From assembly GCF_001042715.1 (NCBI RefSeq), contig NZ_CP009687.1, positions 310,001 to 374,000 of the forward strand: a stretch of DNA of 64,000 nucleotides, in the 5' to 3' direction. Source of the stretch: Clostridium aceticum (GTDB taxonomy: Bacteria; Bacillota; Clostridia; Peptostreptococcales; Natronincolaceae). The notes beneath the pieces were generated by a model. The model had not been told where the DNA came from. It searched no databases and saw only the letters and a program-made list of their open reading frames with translations. The position numbers were made by a program, and so were the translations under genes. Shown here piece by piece: positions 1 to 8,160 of this stretch (the first letter of the stretch is position 1; each line of letters opens with the position of its first letter).

Positions 1-95
1 GTTCAGAATGACAGACTGTGATGATATAACAAAAGTAAGACTTTTTTGGTAACCTGCTCTTAGTCCTAAGGGTTTTTTTAGTTTAGGTAGGATAA
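1..95. other. Intergenic edge with repeat core remnant
   Basis: The first 15 bases (CAGAATGACAG core) match the right half of the dispersed MITE-like repeat seen elsewhere in the window, so the window probably starts inside a degraded copy. Around positions 61-80 there is a short AGTCCTAAGGG...TTTTTT stretch that could end the minus-strand aminotransferase transcript, but the stem is weak. Confidence 0.3.
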
Positions 96-947
96 TTACT
101 GTTGAAGATGAACTTTAGCATGAATATAGTCTTCAATAGCAGTATCATAGGCTTTGCGTATCTTATCAATCATTGGGTTACTTGCAGAATCATAAACTTG
201 ATCATCTACTTTAACGATGGGTAAAACCTTTGGCGAAGTACCGGTCATAAACAAACCCTCAGCTTCTTTTAAGAAGTCTAGAGAAATAGGGGTTTCTACT
301 ATAGGGAGTCTTAAGGTTTTACATAAATCAATAATGCGATTTCGTGTAATCCCCTTTAGTACCTTTGCGGCTGGAGCTGTATAAAGTACCCCCTCTTTCA
401 CCAAGAAGATATTAGATCGACTGCCCTCTGTAATCTGTTGATGTTGATCTAGTAGAATAGCTTCATAGGCACCTTTGGATTGCAGGGTTTCCTCCACCTG
501 CTGACGAAAGTTTTTTAAAATAACCTTGGCATTGGGATTTTCTCTTTCGGCAGTATATAAAACGGCGGTTATTCCTTTTTTATATTGTTCTTTGCTGGGA
601 TAATTGCTTTCAATAAAGAATAAAAATATGTTAGGAGAAGCTTCTTGCAGATTGTTTACAATAAGCTTTAAATTATAGTTATAGCAGTGATTGATCTCTA
701 CTAATCTATAGATTTGTTTTCCTATAGCTTCTTTATCTATGCAAAAATCAAAACCCAACAATTGAAAGGATTGGTTTAAACGCTCTAGATGCTCCTCAAG
801 GAAGAGAGGAACACCATGAATGATTCGAATTACTTCATAGACTGAAGTGGTTTTTATAATTTCATAGGGATCAAAGGCTTCGATAGGCGCAATTTCACCG
901 TTAACTAAAAAGTAATCTTTGTGCATCTCTTTATGAGTTCCCTTCAT
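96..947 (-). CDS. Aminotransferase class IV (BCAT/ADC-lyase fold)
   Basis: A PLP enzyme of fold type IV, the family of branched-chain aminotransferase, D-amino acid aminotransferase and aminodeoxychorismate lyase. The protein is 283 aa when started at the ATG at 947, which is preceded by GGAGGTGTC; a longer reading to 1022 has no ribosome site and runs into the neighbouring promoter. Seen in the sequence: an N-terminal strand typical of the family (YFLVNGEIAP), the candidate PLP lysine in KVILKNFRQQ, the ITEGSRSNIFLV motif and the late LKGITRNRI segment. It stands alone and is divergent from the permease pair. The substrate cannot be told from sequence; an ilvE-like or pabC-like role are both possible. 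Confidence 0.8.
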   Translation of the reverse strand: MKGTHKEMHKDYFLVNGEIAPIEAFDPYEIIKTTSVYEVIRIIHGVPLFLEEHLERLNQSFQLLGFDFCIDKEAIGKQIYRLVEINHCYNYNLKLIVNNLQEASPNIFLFFIESNYPSKEQYKKGITAVLYTAERENPNAKVILKNFRQQVEETLQSKGAYEAILLDQHQQITEGSRSNIFLVKEGVLYTAPAAKVLKGITRNRIIDLCKTLRLPIVETPISLDFLKEAEGLFMTGTSPKVLPIVKVDDQVYDSASNPMIDKIRKAYDTAIEDYIHAKVHLQQ

Positions 948-1014
948 GATGACACCTCCATTTAATAAGATTATTTTACCACCCAATGAACAAAGTGAAA
1001 AGAAAAATTTATCG

Positions 1015-1044
1015 TTGCACACCCCCGTATAAGGGGGCTATAAT
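1015..1044 (+). promoter_or_regulatory. Sigma-A promoter with CsoR-like palindrome
   Basis: TTGCAC (1015-1020), an 18-bp spacer and TATAAT (1039-1044). The spacer itself is a palindrome, CCCCC-GTATAA-GGGGG (1022-1037). C-tract/G-tract palindromes of this kind are characteristic of CsoR/FrmR-family metal or sulfur-species repressors. The promoter and spacer length are seen directly; the repressor assignment is inference. The transcript would start near 1051, at the ribosome site of the first permease gene. Confidence 0.6.
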
Positions 1045-1066
1045 GTTTATAAGGAGCGTGATAAAA

Positions 1067-1543
1067 GTGACAACGGGAATTCTATATGTAATTGCCTTTG
1101 GTTTTTTAGGTGTATCCTACATAAAGGATCGGGAAAAAACAAAAATGGCATTAAAAAAGGCTTGGAGGGCCTTTGAAAATATTCTGCCACAATTTTTGGG
1201 CATTATTATTGTCGTTGGACTTTTATTATCGGTGTTGAACCCTGAAGTGATTGCCAAGGTTTTAGGGGGGCAATCAGGGTGGTTGGGCGTGATAATCTCC
1301 TCTGTAGTAGGAGCAATCACCTTAATGCCGCCTTTTGTAGCTTTCCCTACAGCAGCATTATTATTGGAAAATGGAGCGGGACTTATGCAGATGGCAGCCT
1401 TTGTGTCCTCTTTAATGATGGTAGGTGTTCTAACAGCACCTATAGAGATACAATATTTAGGAAAAAAGCTAACCTTTTGGAGAAACCTTTTGGCGTTTAT
1501 TTTTTCTTTTCTTGTAGCTTATATAATAGGGAGGGTGGTATAG
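1067..1543 (+). CDS. Permease half protein A (ArsP/YraQ-like)
   Basis: A small hydrophobic protein of 158 aa with four to five membrane segments, resembling one half of the ArsP/YraQ (DUF318) permease family. I start it at GTG 1067, ten bases after AAGGAG; an ATG at 1043 is also in frame but lies in the -10 box. A central block (GAITLMPPFVAFPTAALLLENGAG in outline, roughly residues 80-105) recurs in altered form in the next gene, as expected if the two genes are the two halves of one duplicated permease. The stop codon is immediately followed by the ATG of the partner, so translation is probably coupled. The promoter palindrome suggests metal- or sulfur-responsive control. The substrate is unknown. 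Confidence 0.7.
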   Translation: MTTGILYVIAFGFLGVSYIKDREKTKMALKKAWRAFENILPQFLGIIIVVGLLLSVLNPEVIAKVLGGQSGWLGVIISSVVGAITLMPPFVAFPTAALLLENGAGLMQMAAFVSSLMMVGVLTAPIEIQYLGKKLTFWRNLLAFIFSFLVAYIIGRVV

Positions 1544-2086
1544 ATGAAAAAGCTATTGAAGCGATATAGATTTTTTTTAGGGATGTTAGGGGTGTTGGCG
1601 TTGATTACCCTCCTCCATAGAAGTATTGGGGTGAAAGCCATAGGTATAGCTACCTTTAGCTTTAGGGAAATGGCGATGATTGTGCCGCCTGTATTTCTTT
1701 TATTAGGATTATTAGATGTATGGGTGCCTAAGGAATTGATGATCAAGTATATGGGGGAAGATTCTGGTATAAGGGGAACCGTGCTGGCTTTTTTAATGGG
1801 ATCTGCAGCGGCAGGACCTTTATATGCGGCTTTTCCTGCGGTGTTAATTTTAATAAAAAAGGGGGCTGGTTTCAAAAACATTTTAGTTTTTATTGGAGCT
1901 TGGTCTACTACAAAAATCCCTACCTTATTATTTGAAATGTCAGCTTTAGGAAAGACCTTTGCACTAACAAGGCTTTTGATCAATATTCCAGGAATTATCA
2001 TTATGGCCCACCTATTGAACTATTTTGTAGCTTCTAAGGAAAAAGAAAATATATACAAAAATGTGAAGAAGCTGGAAAAAGCCTAA
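1544..2086 (+). CDS. Permease half protein B (ArsP/YraQ-like)
   Basis: A 180-aa membrane protein that begins directly after the stop of the preceding permease half, with GGGAGG inside the upstream gene as ribosome site. It has an N-terminal basic segment (KKLLKRYR), then about five hydrophobic segments; the block GSAAAGPLYAAFPAV (around residue 85-100) parallels the central block of the upstream protein. The cytosolic tail is rich in lysine. Most likely the two proteins form one heterodimeric transporter of the ArsP/YraQ permease family, in which single-chain members contain both repeats. What is exported is not visible from sequence; a metalloid, metal or sulfur compound is a guess based on the CsoR-like site in front of the pair. 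Confidence 0.7.
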   Translation: MKKLLKRYRFFLGMLGVLALITLLHRSIGVKAIGIATFSFREMAMIVPPVFLLLGLLDVWVPKELMIKYMGEDSGIRGTVLAFLMGSAAAGPLYAAFPAVLILIKKGAGFKNILVFIGAWSTTKIPTLLFEMSALGKTFALTRLLINIPGIIIMAHLLNYFVASKEKENIYKNVKKLEKA

Positions 2087-2093
2087 AAAACAT

Positions 2094-2121
2094 TAAACTT
2101 TCCTTATTGATGTACCGATAT
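2094..2121 (+). promoter_or_regulatory. Sigma-D (sigma-28) promoter of fliD
   Basis: TAAA (2094-2097), a 16-bp spacer, then ACCGATAT (2114-2121), one mismatch from the Bacillus-type sigma-D -10 element GCCGATAT. It lies 66 bases before the fliD start, in the expected place for a late flagellar gene. Confidence 0.75.
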
Positions 2122-2186
2122 AAAGAATATAGGGTATGCTAGAGAATAAAAGTTGCTAGCTACATATTTAGAAAGGAAGTGGGCGT

Positions 2187-4055
2187 ATGAGAATTGGAGG
2201 AATTGCCTCCGGCATGGATACAGAATCAATGGTCCAAAACTTGATGCGGGCGGAAAGACTAAGAATTGATAGATTTTTTCAGCAGGAGCAACGTTTAAAG
2301 TGGCGACAGGAAGCCTTTAATAATATCAATCGAAGTATGGCAAACTTTATTTTAGATTCAAGAAAAGCTTTTGGTTTAACCACTGTCTCTAACACCGGTA
2401 CTATGCTAAGCAGGAGTGCCCAAAGTTTTAATTGGGTAAAGAAGGCTGCTTCTAGTAATGAGAGTGTGGTGAAGGCTACTGCTAATGCCAGTGCTATGCC
2501 GGGAACACATAAAATACAAGTAGAACAGTTGGCAGAAGTGGCTAGCGTGGCTAGTACAAGGCTTACTGATACGATATTAAATGCTGATGGAACCTTCAAA
2601 GAATATGGGACATTTGAAATAACAACTAAGGGAGGAAAGAAAGAAATTACTATTGCTGATGCTAAGGTAGAGGGGAGTAAGGTAATAGAAGCTCCTGTTG
2701 ATTTTACTGAGCAGCCTCTGATTTTTATGGTTAACAATACTCCAGTAGAATTAACAGGAAACTATACGAGTTTAGAGGGTGAAGAAGGCTTAATTGAAGC
2801 AATTCAAAAAAAACTAGGAGAAAGTATTACAGTAGACTTGGATCATGAAGGCAAGCTGGTAATGACGTCAAAACAAAACATCAATATTACAGCTATTGAA
2901 GGAGATTTAAGTGTTCTAGGGTTAAATCAGGGAAGTACTCTGGCTACAAATACGATAGACAGTGTCGTTAGAGAATTAAATAGTACAGCAGATGTTAACT
3001 TAGGGATTAGAGCAGCCTATGATAAGGATTTAGGCAGGCTAATGATTACTACTAGGGAAACTGGAGAAGAACAACATATAACAATAGGCGGGACTGAAGA
3101 GCTTGTAAACAAAATGTTTGGTATAGATGCAGTACATAAAACAGGACAAGATGCTATAATTTATTTCAATGATGAGAGTAGAGAGCAACCAATTAATAAA
3201 TCCACCAACAACTTCTCTATCTTTGGTATTAACCTACAACTACAGGGTACAGATCCTGGCAAAGAAATTACTATTCATGTAGAATCAGATGTAGATAGCA
3301 TCTTTGATAAAGTAAAATCTTTTGTAGATGAATATAATAAGATGATAGACATGGTTAATGGTCAATTAGGAGAAAAATACTATAGAGATTTCTCACCTCT
3401 TACCAATGAACAAAAGGAGTCCATGTCAGAGAAGGATATTGAACTATGGGAGGAGAAGGCAAAAAGTGGCTTACTTCGAAATGACAGTACCTTGACGAGA
3501 ACATTACAGACGATGCGAAGCAATTTATATGAAAGAGTAGAGGGCGTGACTGGTAGCTATAATCATATCACACAAATAGGCATTACTACAGGCGCCTATC
3601 AAAGTGGTGGTAAGTTAGTGATCGATGAAGAAAAACTCAGAAAAGCGATTAACGATGACCCAGAGGGTGTTGTGGACCTATTATTTAAGACGCCAGATGC
3701 CAGTATAACAGATGACAAGGAAAAAATGAAGAATACAGGCTTAGTACAAAGAATCTATGATGGTATGATCGATGGAATAAAGGAAGTCATCAGACAATCT
3801 GGTCCAGGGGAGGATGCTGCACTACTCAGAAATGTTCGCTCCAACATCTTAATTGACTTTGTAACAGCAGGTTCTCAAAGTGTATTAGATAAAGACCTCA
3901 GCGGCATTAACTCTAGAATCGCTAGAGAAGAGATGCTTTTAGCAAAAAGAGAAGAGCGTTATTGGCAACAGTTTACAGCGATGGAAAAAGCTCTATCCCA
4001 GATGAACCAGCAAAGTGCATGGTTGATGTCTCAGTTGGGTCAGCAGCAGTATTAA
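2187..4055 (+). CDS. fliD: Flagellar filament cap protein FliD (HAP2)
   Basis: The filament-capping protein that forms an oligomeric plate at the tip of the growing flagellum and folds exported flagellin into it. At 622 aa it is on the long side for the family. The N-terminus (RIGGIASGMDTESMVQNLM) is the classic FliD_N signature and acts in export and oligomerisation. The middle is a variable strand-rich region with the LNSTAD..LGIRAAYD repeat type, and the C-terminal part from about residue 370 is the FliD_C coiled coil, ending in SWLMSQLGQQQ. The start ATG follows GAAAGGAAGTG. A sigma-D promoter lies upstream and the FlgN/FliT-like gene follows after 44 bases. In Bacillus the fliD operon is followed by hpf-secA-prfB; here a 6.4-kb block intervenes. 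Confidence 0.95.
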   Translation: MRIGGIASGMDTESMVQNLMRAERLRIDRFFQQEQRLKWRQEAFNNINRSMANFILDSRKAFGLTTVSNTGTMLSRSAQSFNWVKKAASSNESVVKATANASAMPGTHKIQVEQLAEVASVASTRLTDTILNADGTFKEYGTFEITTKGGKKEITIADAKVEGSKVIEAPVDFTEQPLIFMVNNTPVELTGNYTSLEGEEGLIEAIQKKLGESITVDLDHEGKLVMTSKQNINITAIEGDLSVLGLNQGSTLATNTIDSVVRELNSTADVNLGIRAAYDKDLGRLMITTRETGEEQHITIGGTEELVNKMFGIDAVHKTGQDAIIYFNDESREQPINKSTNNFSIFGINLQLQGTDPGKEITIHVESDVDSIFDKVKSFVDEYNKMIDMVNGQLGEKYYRDFSPLTNEQKESMSEKDIELWEEKAKSGLLRNDSTLTRTLQTMRSNLYERVEGVTGSYNHITQIGITTGAYQSGGKLVIDEEKLRKAINDDPEGVVDLLFKTPDASITDDKEKMKNTGLVQRIYDGMIDGIKEVIRQSGPGEDAALLRNVRSNILIDFVTAGSQSVLDKDLSGINSRIAREEMLLAKREERYWQQFTAMEKALSQMNQQSAWLMSQLGQQQY

Positions 4056-4099
4056 TCGATTATAGAAACAGCTAAACTAGGAAAATAGGTGGTCACATA

Positions 4100-4576
4100 A
4101 TGAGGGAAGAACTAGTAGCATATCTCCTTCGTATCAGTGAGGGAAAACGGCTCTTAGTAAATCATTTGCTAAAAATTACACAACAACAAAGTAAAGCTTT
4201 AGAAGAAGAGGACACAAAAGCCTTAGAAGACTTGATACAAGAAAAGCAAACAGTTATGGCGAAGGTTGATGTGTTGGATAAGGAATTTGTGGAGAAATAT
4301 AACTTGATTAAAGAAGAATTAGGGATAGAAAATCTTCAAGAATATGAGGGAGAAATGTCCGCTACATTTAAAGAACTTAGGGAAAAAATAGCTGGTATTT
4401 TTAAAGTTATAGAAGAAGTTCAGCGTTTAGATCAAGCAAATACCAAAAAAGTAAAAAACAATATTACAAAAGCACAGCAGAATATCAAATCTATCAAAAC
4501 TGGAAAAAAAGCACTCACAGGCTATAATCAACCCTATAAAGAAAATCCTTCTTTTTTTATAGATAAGAAAAAGTAA
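4100..4576 (+). CDS. FlgN/FliT-like flagellar export chaperone
   Basis: A 158-aa, almost wholly alpha-helical, charged protein that fits the FlgN/FliT family of cytosolic chaperones for hook-associated proteins. It contains long amphipathic helices (LLVNHLLKITQQQSKALEEED; residues 18-80) and the C-terminal pattern GYNQPYKENPSFFIDKKK that I associate with clostridial FlgN-like proteins. It follows fliD by 44 bases with an AGGTGGTCACATA ribosome region and is presumably in the same sigma-D transcript. Its last four codons and the 27 bases after the stop are repeated at 10999-11041, which marks the right end of the downstream inserted block. Whether it is FlgN or FliT in function cannot be decided by reading. 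Confidence 0.75.
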   Translation: MREELVAYLLRISEGKRLLVNHLLKITQQQSKALEEEDTKALEDLIQEKQTVMAKVDVLDKEFVEKYNLIKEELGIENLQEYEGEMSATFKELREKIAGIFKVIEEVQRLDQANTKKVKNNITKAQQNIKSIKTGKKALTGYNQPYKENPSFFIDKKK

Positions 4577-4603
4577 TGAATAAACTCTTGAGAAGATAGG
4601 CAA
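4561..4603 (+). repeat. Left copy of 43-nt direct repeat flanking block
   Basis: This copy covers the DKKK-stop codons of the FlgN-like gene and the following bases. It matches 10999-11041 at 41 of 43 positions in the same orientation; the two copies bracket 6,395 bp. The TTGAGA hexamer inside it (4588-4593) is followed 17 bases later by GATAAC, a decayed version of the functional-looking raiA promoter in the right copy. Confidence 0.85.
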
Positions 4604-4642
4604 AGTAGTAGATAACTTAAAGTTTGAAGCAAAGCATCAAAA

Positions 4643-4690
4643 AAATACCCCGTAACACACTAGCGGTAGTGAGTTTTAGGGGTATTTGTC
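4643..4690 (+). terminator. Terminator after fliD-flgN
   Basis: AAATACCCC (4643-4651) pairs with GGGGTATTT (4679-4687), with an inner CACTA/TAGTG stem. The tail is only moderately T-rich (ATTTGTCCTTT). Confidence 0.6.
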
Positions 4691-4714
4691 CTTTAATGGG
4701 CTGGATGATATAAT
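4686..4714 (+). promoter_or_regulatory. Sigma-A promoter of kinase-regulator pair
   Basis: TTGTCC (4686-4691), 17-bp spacer, TATAAT (4709-4714), 93 bases ahead of the sensor kinase start. The -35 overlaps the tail of the preceding terminator. Confidence 0.6.
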
Positions 4715-4807
4715 AATACCTGTACAATTGTAGAGGCGATTAATAGATTTTAAAGGAATGGGACGAGTTTGCCTCTATGGTTAAATAACTATTAAATGGT
4801 GGTGACA

Positions 4808-6403
4808 ATGAAAAAGGCAGTAATAATACTATTTATTTTATTAAATATTGCACTACCTCAGCCATCTTTTGCTGTTTCTGGGACTTATAGAGTTGCTGGG
4901 GATCGACAATTTCCCCCTTATGAATATGTTGATCATGATGGCGTTTATAAAGGCTTTAATGTTGATATACTTAAAGCAATCAGTATTGTAACGGGGATAG
5001 AGTTTGAATTTTTGCCTATGAGGTGGGAAGATGCTTATAATTCTATTGAAAGAGGAGAAGCCGACATAATTCAAGGAATGAAAGAATCTCATGATAGAAA
5101 AAACAAATTTTTATTTACAGATTCTCTGTTGCTGAATTCTCAGTCCATATTTGTATTAGATAGTAATACAGCAATCTATAGTAAGAGGGATTTAGCTGGT
5201 AAAGTAATCGCTCTAATTAAAGAAGATATTGTATATCAGGAAATAAGCAAAATTAACGATGTTAAAATAGTTCAATATGATTCTTTAGAAGAAGCTCTGC
5301 AGGACTTATTGAATAATAAAGTTGATGCACTTATTGGAAATACTTTAACTGTTAATTATCTATGTAACGAAATGAATAGTATTGACCTTATAAAGATCGT
5401 AGGGGACACGCTAAATGAGCAAAAATATGCCATGGCTGTTGCCATAGATAACGAAATTTTATTGGACAAACTTAATAAGGGAATCTATGAAATTCAGAAG
5501 AATGGAATGTATGATTCCCTATATAGAAGATGGTTTGGAATACCTATAAAGAATACAAAAACGCAGTATGAAATTTTATTGAAGGTTACCTTTGGGATTT
5601 GTGGTGCCTTAATAGTTATAATTCTAGCCATTCAAAGTATTAATAGAAAATTAAAGAAAATAATACAAGCAAAAACAGAGGCCCAGAAGGCACTTATAAA
5701 TGAGCTTCGACATTATGATAAAATGCAGTTTATGGATAAGATTATATCCTCAGTTGCACATGAAATACGAAACCCTCTGACTTCGATAAAAATATATACT
5801 AGTCAGATGAAAAACAAAATAGATAACAAGGAATTTATGATAGCTGCAGCTGAGGATATCCCTGAAGAAATAGATAGGATAGATGGACTTATTAAGGAAT
5901 TTATGCAATATACTTCTCCTAAAAAGCCTGTTATAGAAGACTTCAATTTATATGAAGAACTAATGAGTTCGATTAAATTTGTTAAGCTTCAGATTGAAAC
6001 TATAAAACTAAAGATTAATATTGATAAGACTTATTCTATAAAATTTGATATTTCTCAGTTTAAGCAAATGGTACTAAATATTTTACTTAACAGCAAAGAT
6101 GCTGTTAAGGATGTTGATATGCCTATTATTGAAATATCTGCAATTGAAGCTGATGACAATATAGTACTGTATTTTAAAGATAACGGTTATGGCATGAATA
6201 AAGATGATATACAATATATTTTTGAACCATTTTATACAACGAAGGCTGTAGGTAATGGGGTTGGCATGTTTGTTGTTAAGCAGATTGTGGATGAAAATGG
6301 CGGCAGCATACACGTTGAAAGTGATGGAAAACAAAAGGGCATGTGTATTACTTTAAAAGCAAAAAAGGGTGAATTAAATGAAAAACAAACTGCTGATAGT
6401 TGA
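4808..6403 (+). CDS. Sensor histidine kinase with SBP_bac_3 input domain
   Basis: A membrane sensor kinase of 531 aa. Order of parts: a signal peptide (MKKAVIILFILLNIALP, residues 1-23), an extracytoplasmic amino-acid-binding domain of the SBP_bac_3 type (about 27-245, with FPPYEYVD and GEADIIQGM motifs), one membrane segment (about 255-280), the HisKA phosphoacceptor in SSVAHEIRNPLTSIK, and an HATPase domain with the N box LLNSKDA, DNGYGM and FEPFYTTK...GNGVGM. There is no PAS or HAMP domain between the membrane and the kinase core. I use ATG 4808, which has GGTGGTG seven bases upstream, rather than 4796. The gene overlaps the response regulator by 26 bases. The binding domain suggests it senses an amino acid or related acid such as glutamate or histidine, which would suit the genes that follow; that is inference. 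Confidence 0.85.
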   Translation: MKKAVIILFILLNIALPQPSFAVSGTYRVAGDRQFPPYEYVDHDGVYKGFNVDILKAISIVTGIEFEFLPMRWEDAYNSIERGEADIIQGMKESHDRKNKFLFTDSLLLNSQSIFVLDSNTAIYSKRDLAGKVIALIKEDIVYQEISKINDVKIVQYDSLEEALQDLLNNKVDALIGNTLTVNYLCNEMNSIDLIKIVGDTLNEQKYAMAVAIDNEILLDKLNKGIYEIQKNGMYDSLYRRWFGIPIKNTKTQYEILLKVTFGICGALIVIILAIQSINRKLKKIIQAKTEAQKALINELRHYDKMQFMDKIISSVAHEIRNPLTSIKIYTSQMKNKIDNKEFMIAAAEDIPEEIDRIDGLIKEFMQYTSPKKPVIEDFNLYEELMSSIKFVKLQIETIKLKINIDKTYSIKFDISQFKQMVLNILLNSKDAVKDVDMPIIEISAIEADDNIVLYFKDNGYGMNKDDIQYIFEPFYTTKAVGNGVGMFVVKQIVDENGGSIHVESDGKQKGMCITLKAKKGELNEKQTADS

Positions 6404-7721
6404 TGACGAGCCAAAAATATTAAGATCTCTAAAGTTTCTTTTAGAGGAAAATTTTGAAATATATACAAGTAAAAATTCTGCAGAAGCTTTAGATCTATTT
6501 AGAAAAGAAAAAATATTTCTAGTCCTTCTTGATTTAAGATTAAAAGAAGATAGTGGACTTGATCTAATGAAGAGTCTGCTTGAGTTTGAACCTAACGCCA
6601 TCATCATTATAATGACAGCTTTTTCTACCATTGAAAACTCAATTAATGCTATCAAGACTGGTGCTTACTACTTTATAACGAAACCAATTGATACCGATCA
6701 GCTTTTATTATTGCTAAATACAGCCAATGAAAAGTTGAAAATGATACAAAAAATAAGCCACCTGGAAGGGCATATAAAAAAAGATATTATAGGTGAATCC
6801 CCTCGTATAAAAGAAATTATTAGTATAATAAATAAAATAAAGGATACAGATGCTACGGTTTTAATTACAGGAGAAAGTGGTACTGGAAAAGAACTTATAG
6901 CCCAAAAAATTCATACATTAAGCAATCGTGCTGATAAGCCCTTTGTAGCTATAAACTGTGCTGCTATGGTGGGAGATCTTTTAGAAAGTGAACTTTTTGG
7001 ATATAAGAAGGGTGCATTTACAGGAGCTTATAAAGATGAAATTGGGGTTATAAGAAGAACCGATAAAGGAACACTTTTACTTGATGAAATAGGAGAAATG
7101 GATTTAAGGTTACAGTCAAAGCTATTGCGGTTTCTTCAAGCTAAAGAAATAAGACAAATTGGTGATGAAAAGACACATAAAGTTGATGTGAGAATAGTTT
7201 GTGCAACAAATAGGGATTTAAAAAAGGAAGTAGAAGCTGGAAACTTTCGAGAGGATCTTTATTATAGAATCAATGTAATTAACTTGGTAGCTCCTTCTCT
7301 AAGAGAACGCATAGAGGACTTAAAATATCTGGTACCTTACTTTATCGACAAGTATAATATTTCTTTTAATAAAAACGTCAAAGGAATTACTGATAAATAC
7401 TATGAGCAACTTAAAAACTATAGATTCGAAGGAAATATAAGAGAATTGGAGAATATAATTCAAAGAGCAGTACTTCTAAGCACAGGGGAATATATTGAAC
7501 CTGATTTGCTTCATATAACTACACATAAAGCAATAGACCCTATAGATGATGCCTCGGACAATTACATCAAAATATATATGGGTGAAAGTATGAAGGAAAT
7601 AGAGAAGAAGGCAATAGAATTTACATTGAAAAATAATAACCAGAACCGAAAACGGACTGCTGACAGTCTTGGAATATCCGAAAGAGCACTAAGGTATAAG
7701 ATCAAAGAATATAACTTATAA
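6378..7721 (+). CDS. NtrC-family sigma-54-dependent response regulator
   Basis: A 447-aa activator of RNA polymerase holding sigma-54. The receiver domain occupies residues 1-115 with phosphoacceptor D52 in LLDLRLKEDSG. The AAA+ domain (about 145-375) has Walker A GESGTGKE, the GAFTGA loop that touches sigma-54, and Walker B TLLLDEIGEMD. A Fis-type helix-turn-helix ends the protein (NRKRTADSLGISERALRYKIKEY). The start lies inside the kinase gene, so the two are co-translated partners. The nearest sigma-54 promoter is 120 bases downstream, before the GltS gene, which makes this carrier operon the likely target. The tandem palindromes at 7729-7757 are candidate binding sites. Confidence 0.92.
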   Translation: MKNKLLIVDDEPKILRSLKFLLEENFEIYTSKNSAEALDLFRKEKIFLVLLDLRLKEDSGLDLMKSLLEFEPNAIIIIMTAFSTIENSINAIKTGAYYFITKPIDTDQLLLLLNTANEKLKMIQKISHLEGHIKKDIIGESPRIKEIISIINKIKDTDATVLITGESGTGKELIAQKIHTLSNRADKPFVAINCAAMVGDLLESELFGYKKGAFTGAYKDEIGVIRRTDKGTLLLDEIGEMDLRLQSKLLRFLQAKEIRQIGDEKTHKVDVRIVCATNRDLKKEVEAGNFREDLYYRINVINLVAPSLRERIEDLKYLVPYFIDKYNISFNKNVKGITDKYYEQLKNYRFEGNIRELENIIQRAVLLSTGEYIEPDLLHITTHKAIDPIDDASDNYIKIYMGESMKEIEKKAIEFTLKNNNQNRKRTADSLGISERALRYKIKEYNL

Positions 7722-7724
7722 TCA

Positions 7725-7769
7725 ACCCTGCAAAATTTGCACCCTGCAAAATTTGCAGGGTATTTTTTT
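7725..7769 (+). terminator. Terminator with tandem 16-bp palindromic repeat
   Basis: The 16-bp unit ACCCTGCAAAATTTGC occurs twice in tandem (7725-7740 and 7741-7756), giving two TGCAAAATTTGCA palindromes at 7729-7741 and 7745-7757. The second, extended by flanking ACCC/GGGT and followed by TATTTTTTT, is a good intrinsic terminator. The duplicated palindrome may also serve as upstream activator site for the NtrC-like regulator, since it lies about 95 bases before the sigma-54 promoter. Confidence 0.7.
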
Positions 7770-7843
7770 CCTAAATCTCAAATATGGAAGATATGATGAA
7801 ATTTTCAACCCTTTAAATTAGCCATTTCATAGGTTTTTAAAAG

Positions 7844-7860
7844 TTGGCACGGAACATGCA
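7844..7860 (+). promoter_or_regulatory. Sigma-54 (-24/-12) promoter
   Basis: TTGGCAC-GGAAC-ATGCA matches the sigma-54 consensus TTGGCAC-N5-TTGCA with one mismatch and the correct 12-base distance between the GG and GC dinucleotides. Transcription would start near 7872 and run through the MITE-like repeat into the GltS-type carrier gene. Confidence 0.8.
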
Positions 7861-7884
7861 ATATAATTGTATATCTTAATCATT

Positions 7885-8041
7885 AGCGTTAACTTAAACC
7901 ATAACTTGTCATCCTGAGCGGAGCAAAGTGGAGCCGAAGGATCTTAGTATTAGCAAAAATCTTCCTTATTACAAGATCCTTCGCTACGCTCAGGATGACG
8001 GCTGGACAAAACTTTGGAAATAATTGTATTAACTTAACGCT
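7885..8041. repeat. MITE-like repeat, full copy (157 bp)
   Basis: Terminal inverted repeats AGCGTTAACTTAA (7885-7897) and TTAACTTAACGCT (8029-8041) enclose an inner inverted repeat, TGTCATCCTGAGC versus GCTCAGGATGACG, with GAAGGATCTT / AAGATCCTTC inside. No coding capacity. It lies in the leader between the sigma-54 promoter and the GltS-type gene, so its hairpin would be transcribed. The other near-full copy is at 62170-62325. Confidence 0.8.
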
Positions 8042-8160
8042 TATGCTATCTTAAATTATTTATAAAATTTTTGTTTTATAAGGATGGTGGTGAGAGGAGG
8101 GCAGCAGGATATTTATCTAAGCAAGTATCTATACATAAACAATGATAGGAGGTATGGTAT

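Noticed and set aside
4561-4603. tRNA-derived attachment site
   Set aside because: The repeat contains a coding 3' end and promoter sequence, with no tRNA features.
7885-8041. CRISPR repeat or tRNA-like element
   Set aside because: Copies are dispersed singly with nested inverted repeats and no regular spacers; no cloverleaf or CCA end can be drawn.
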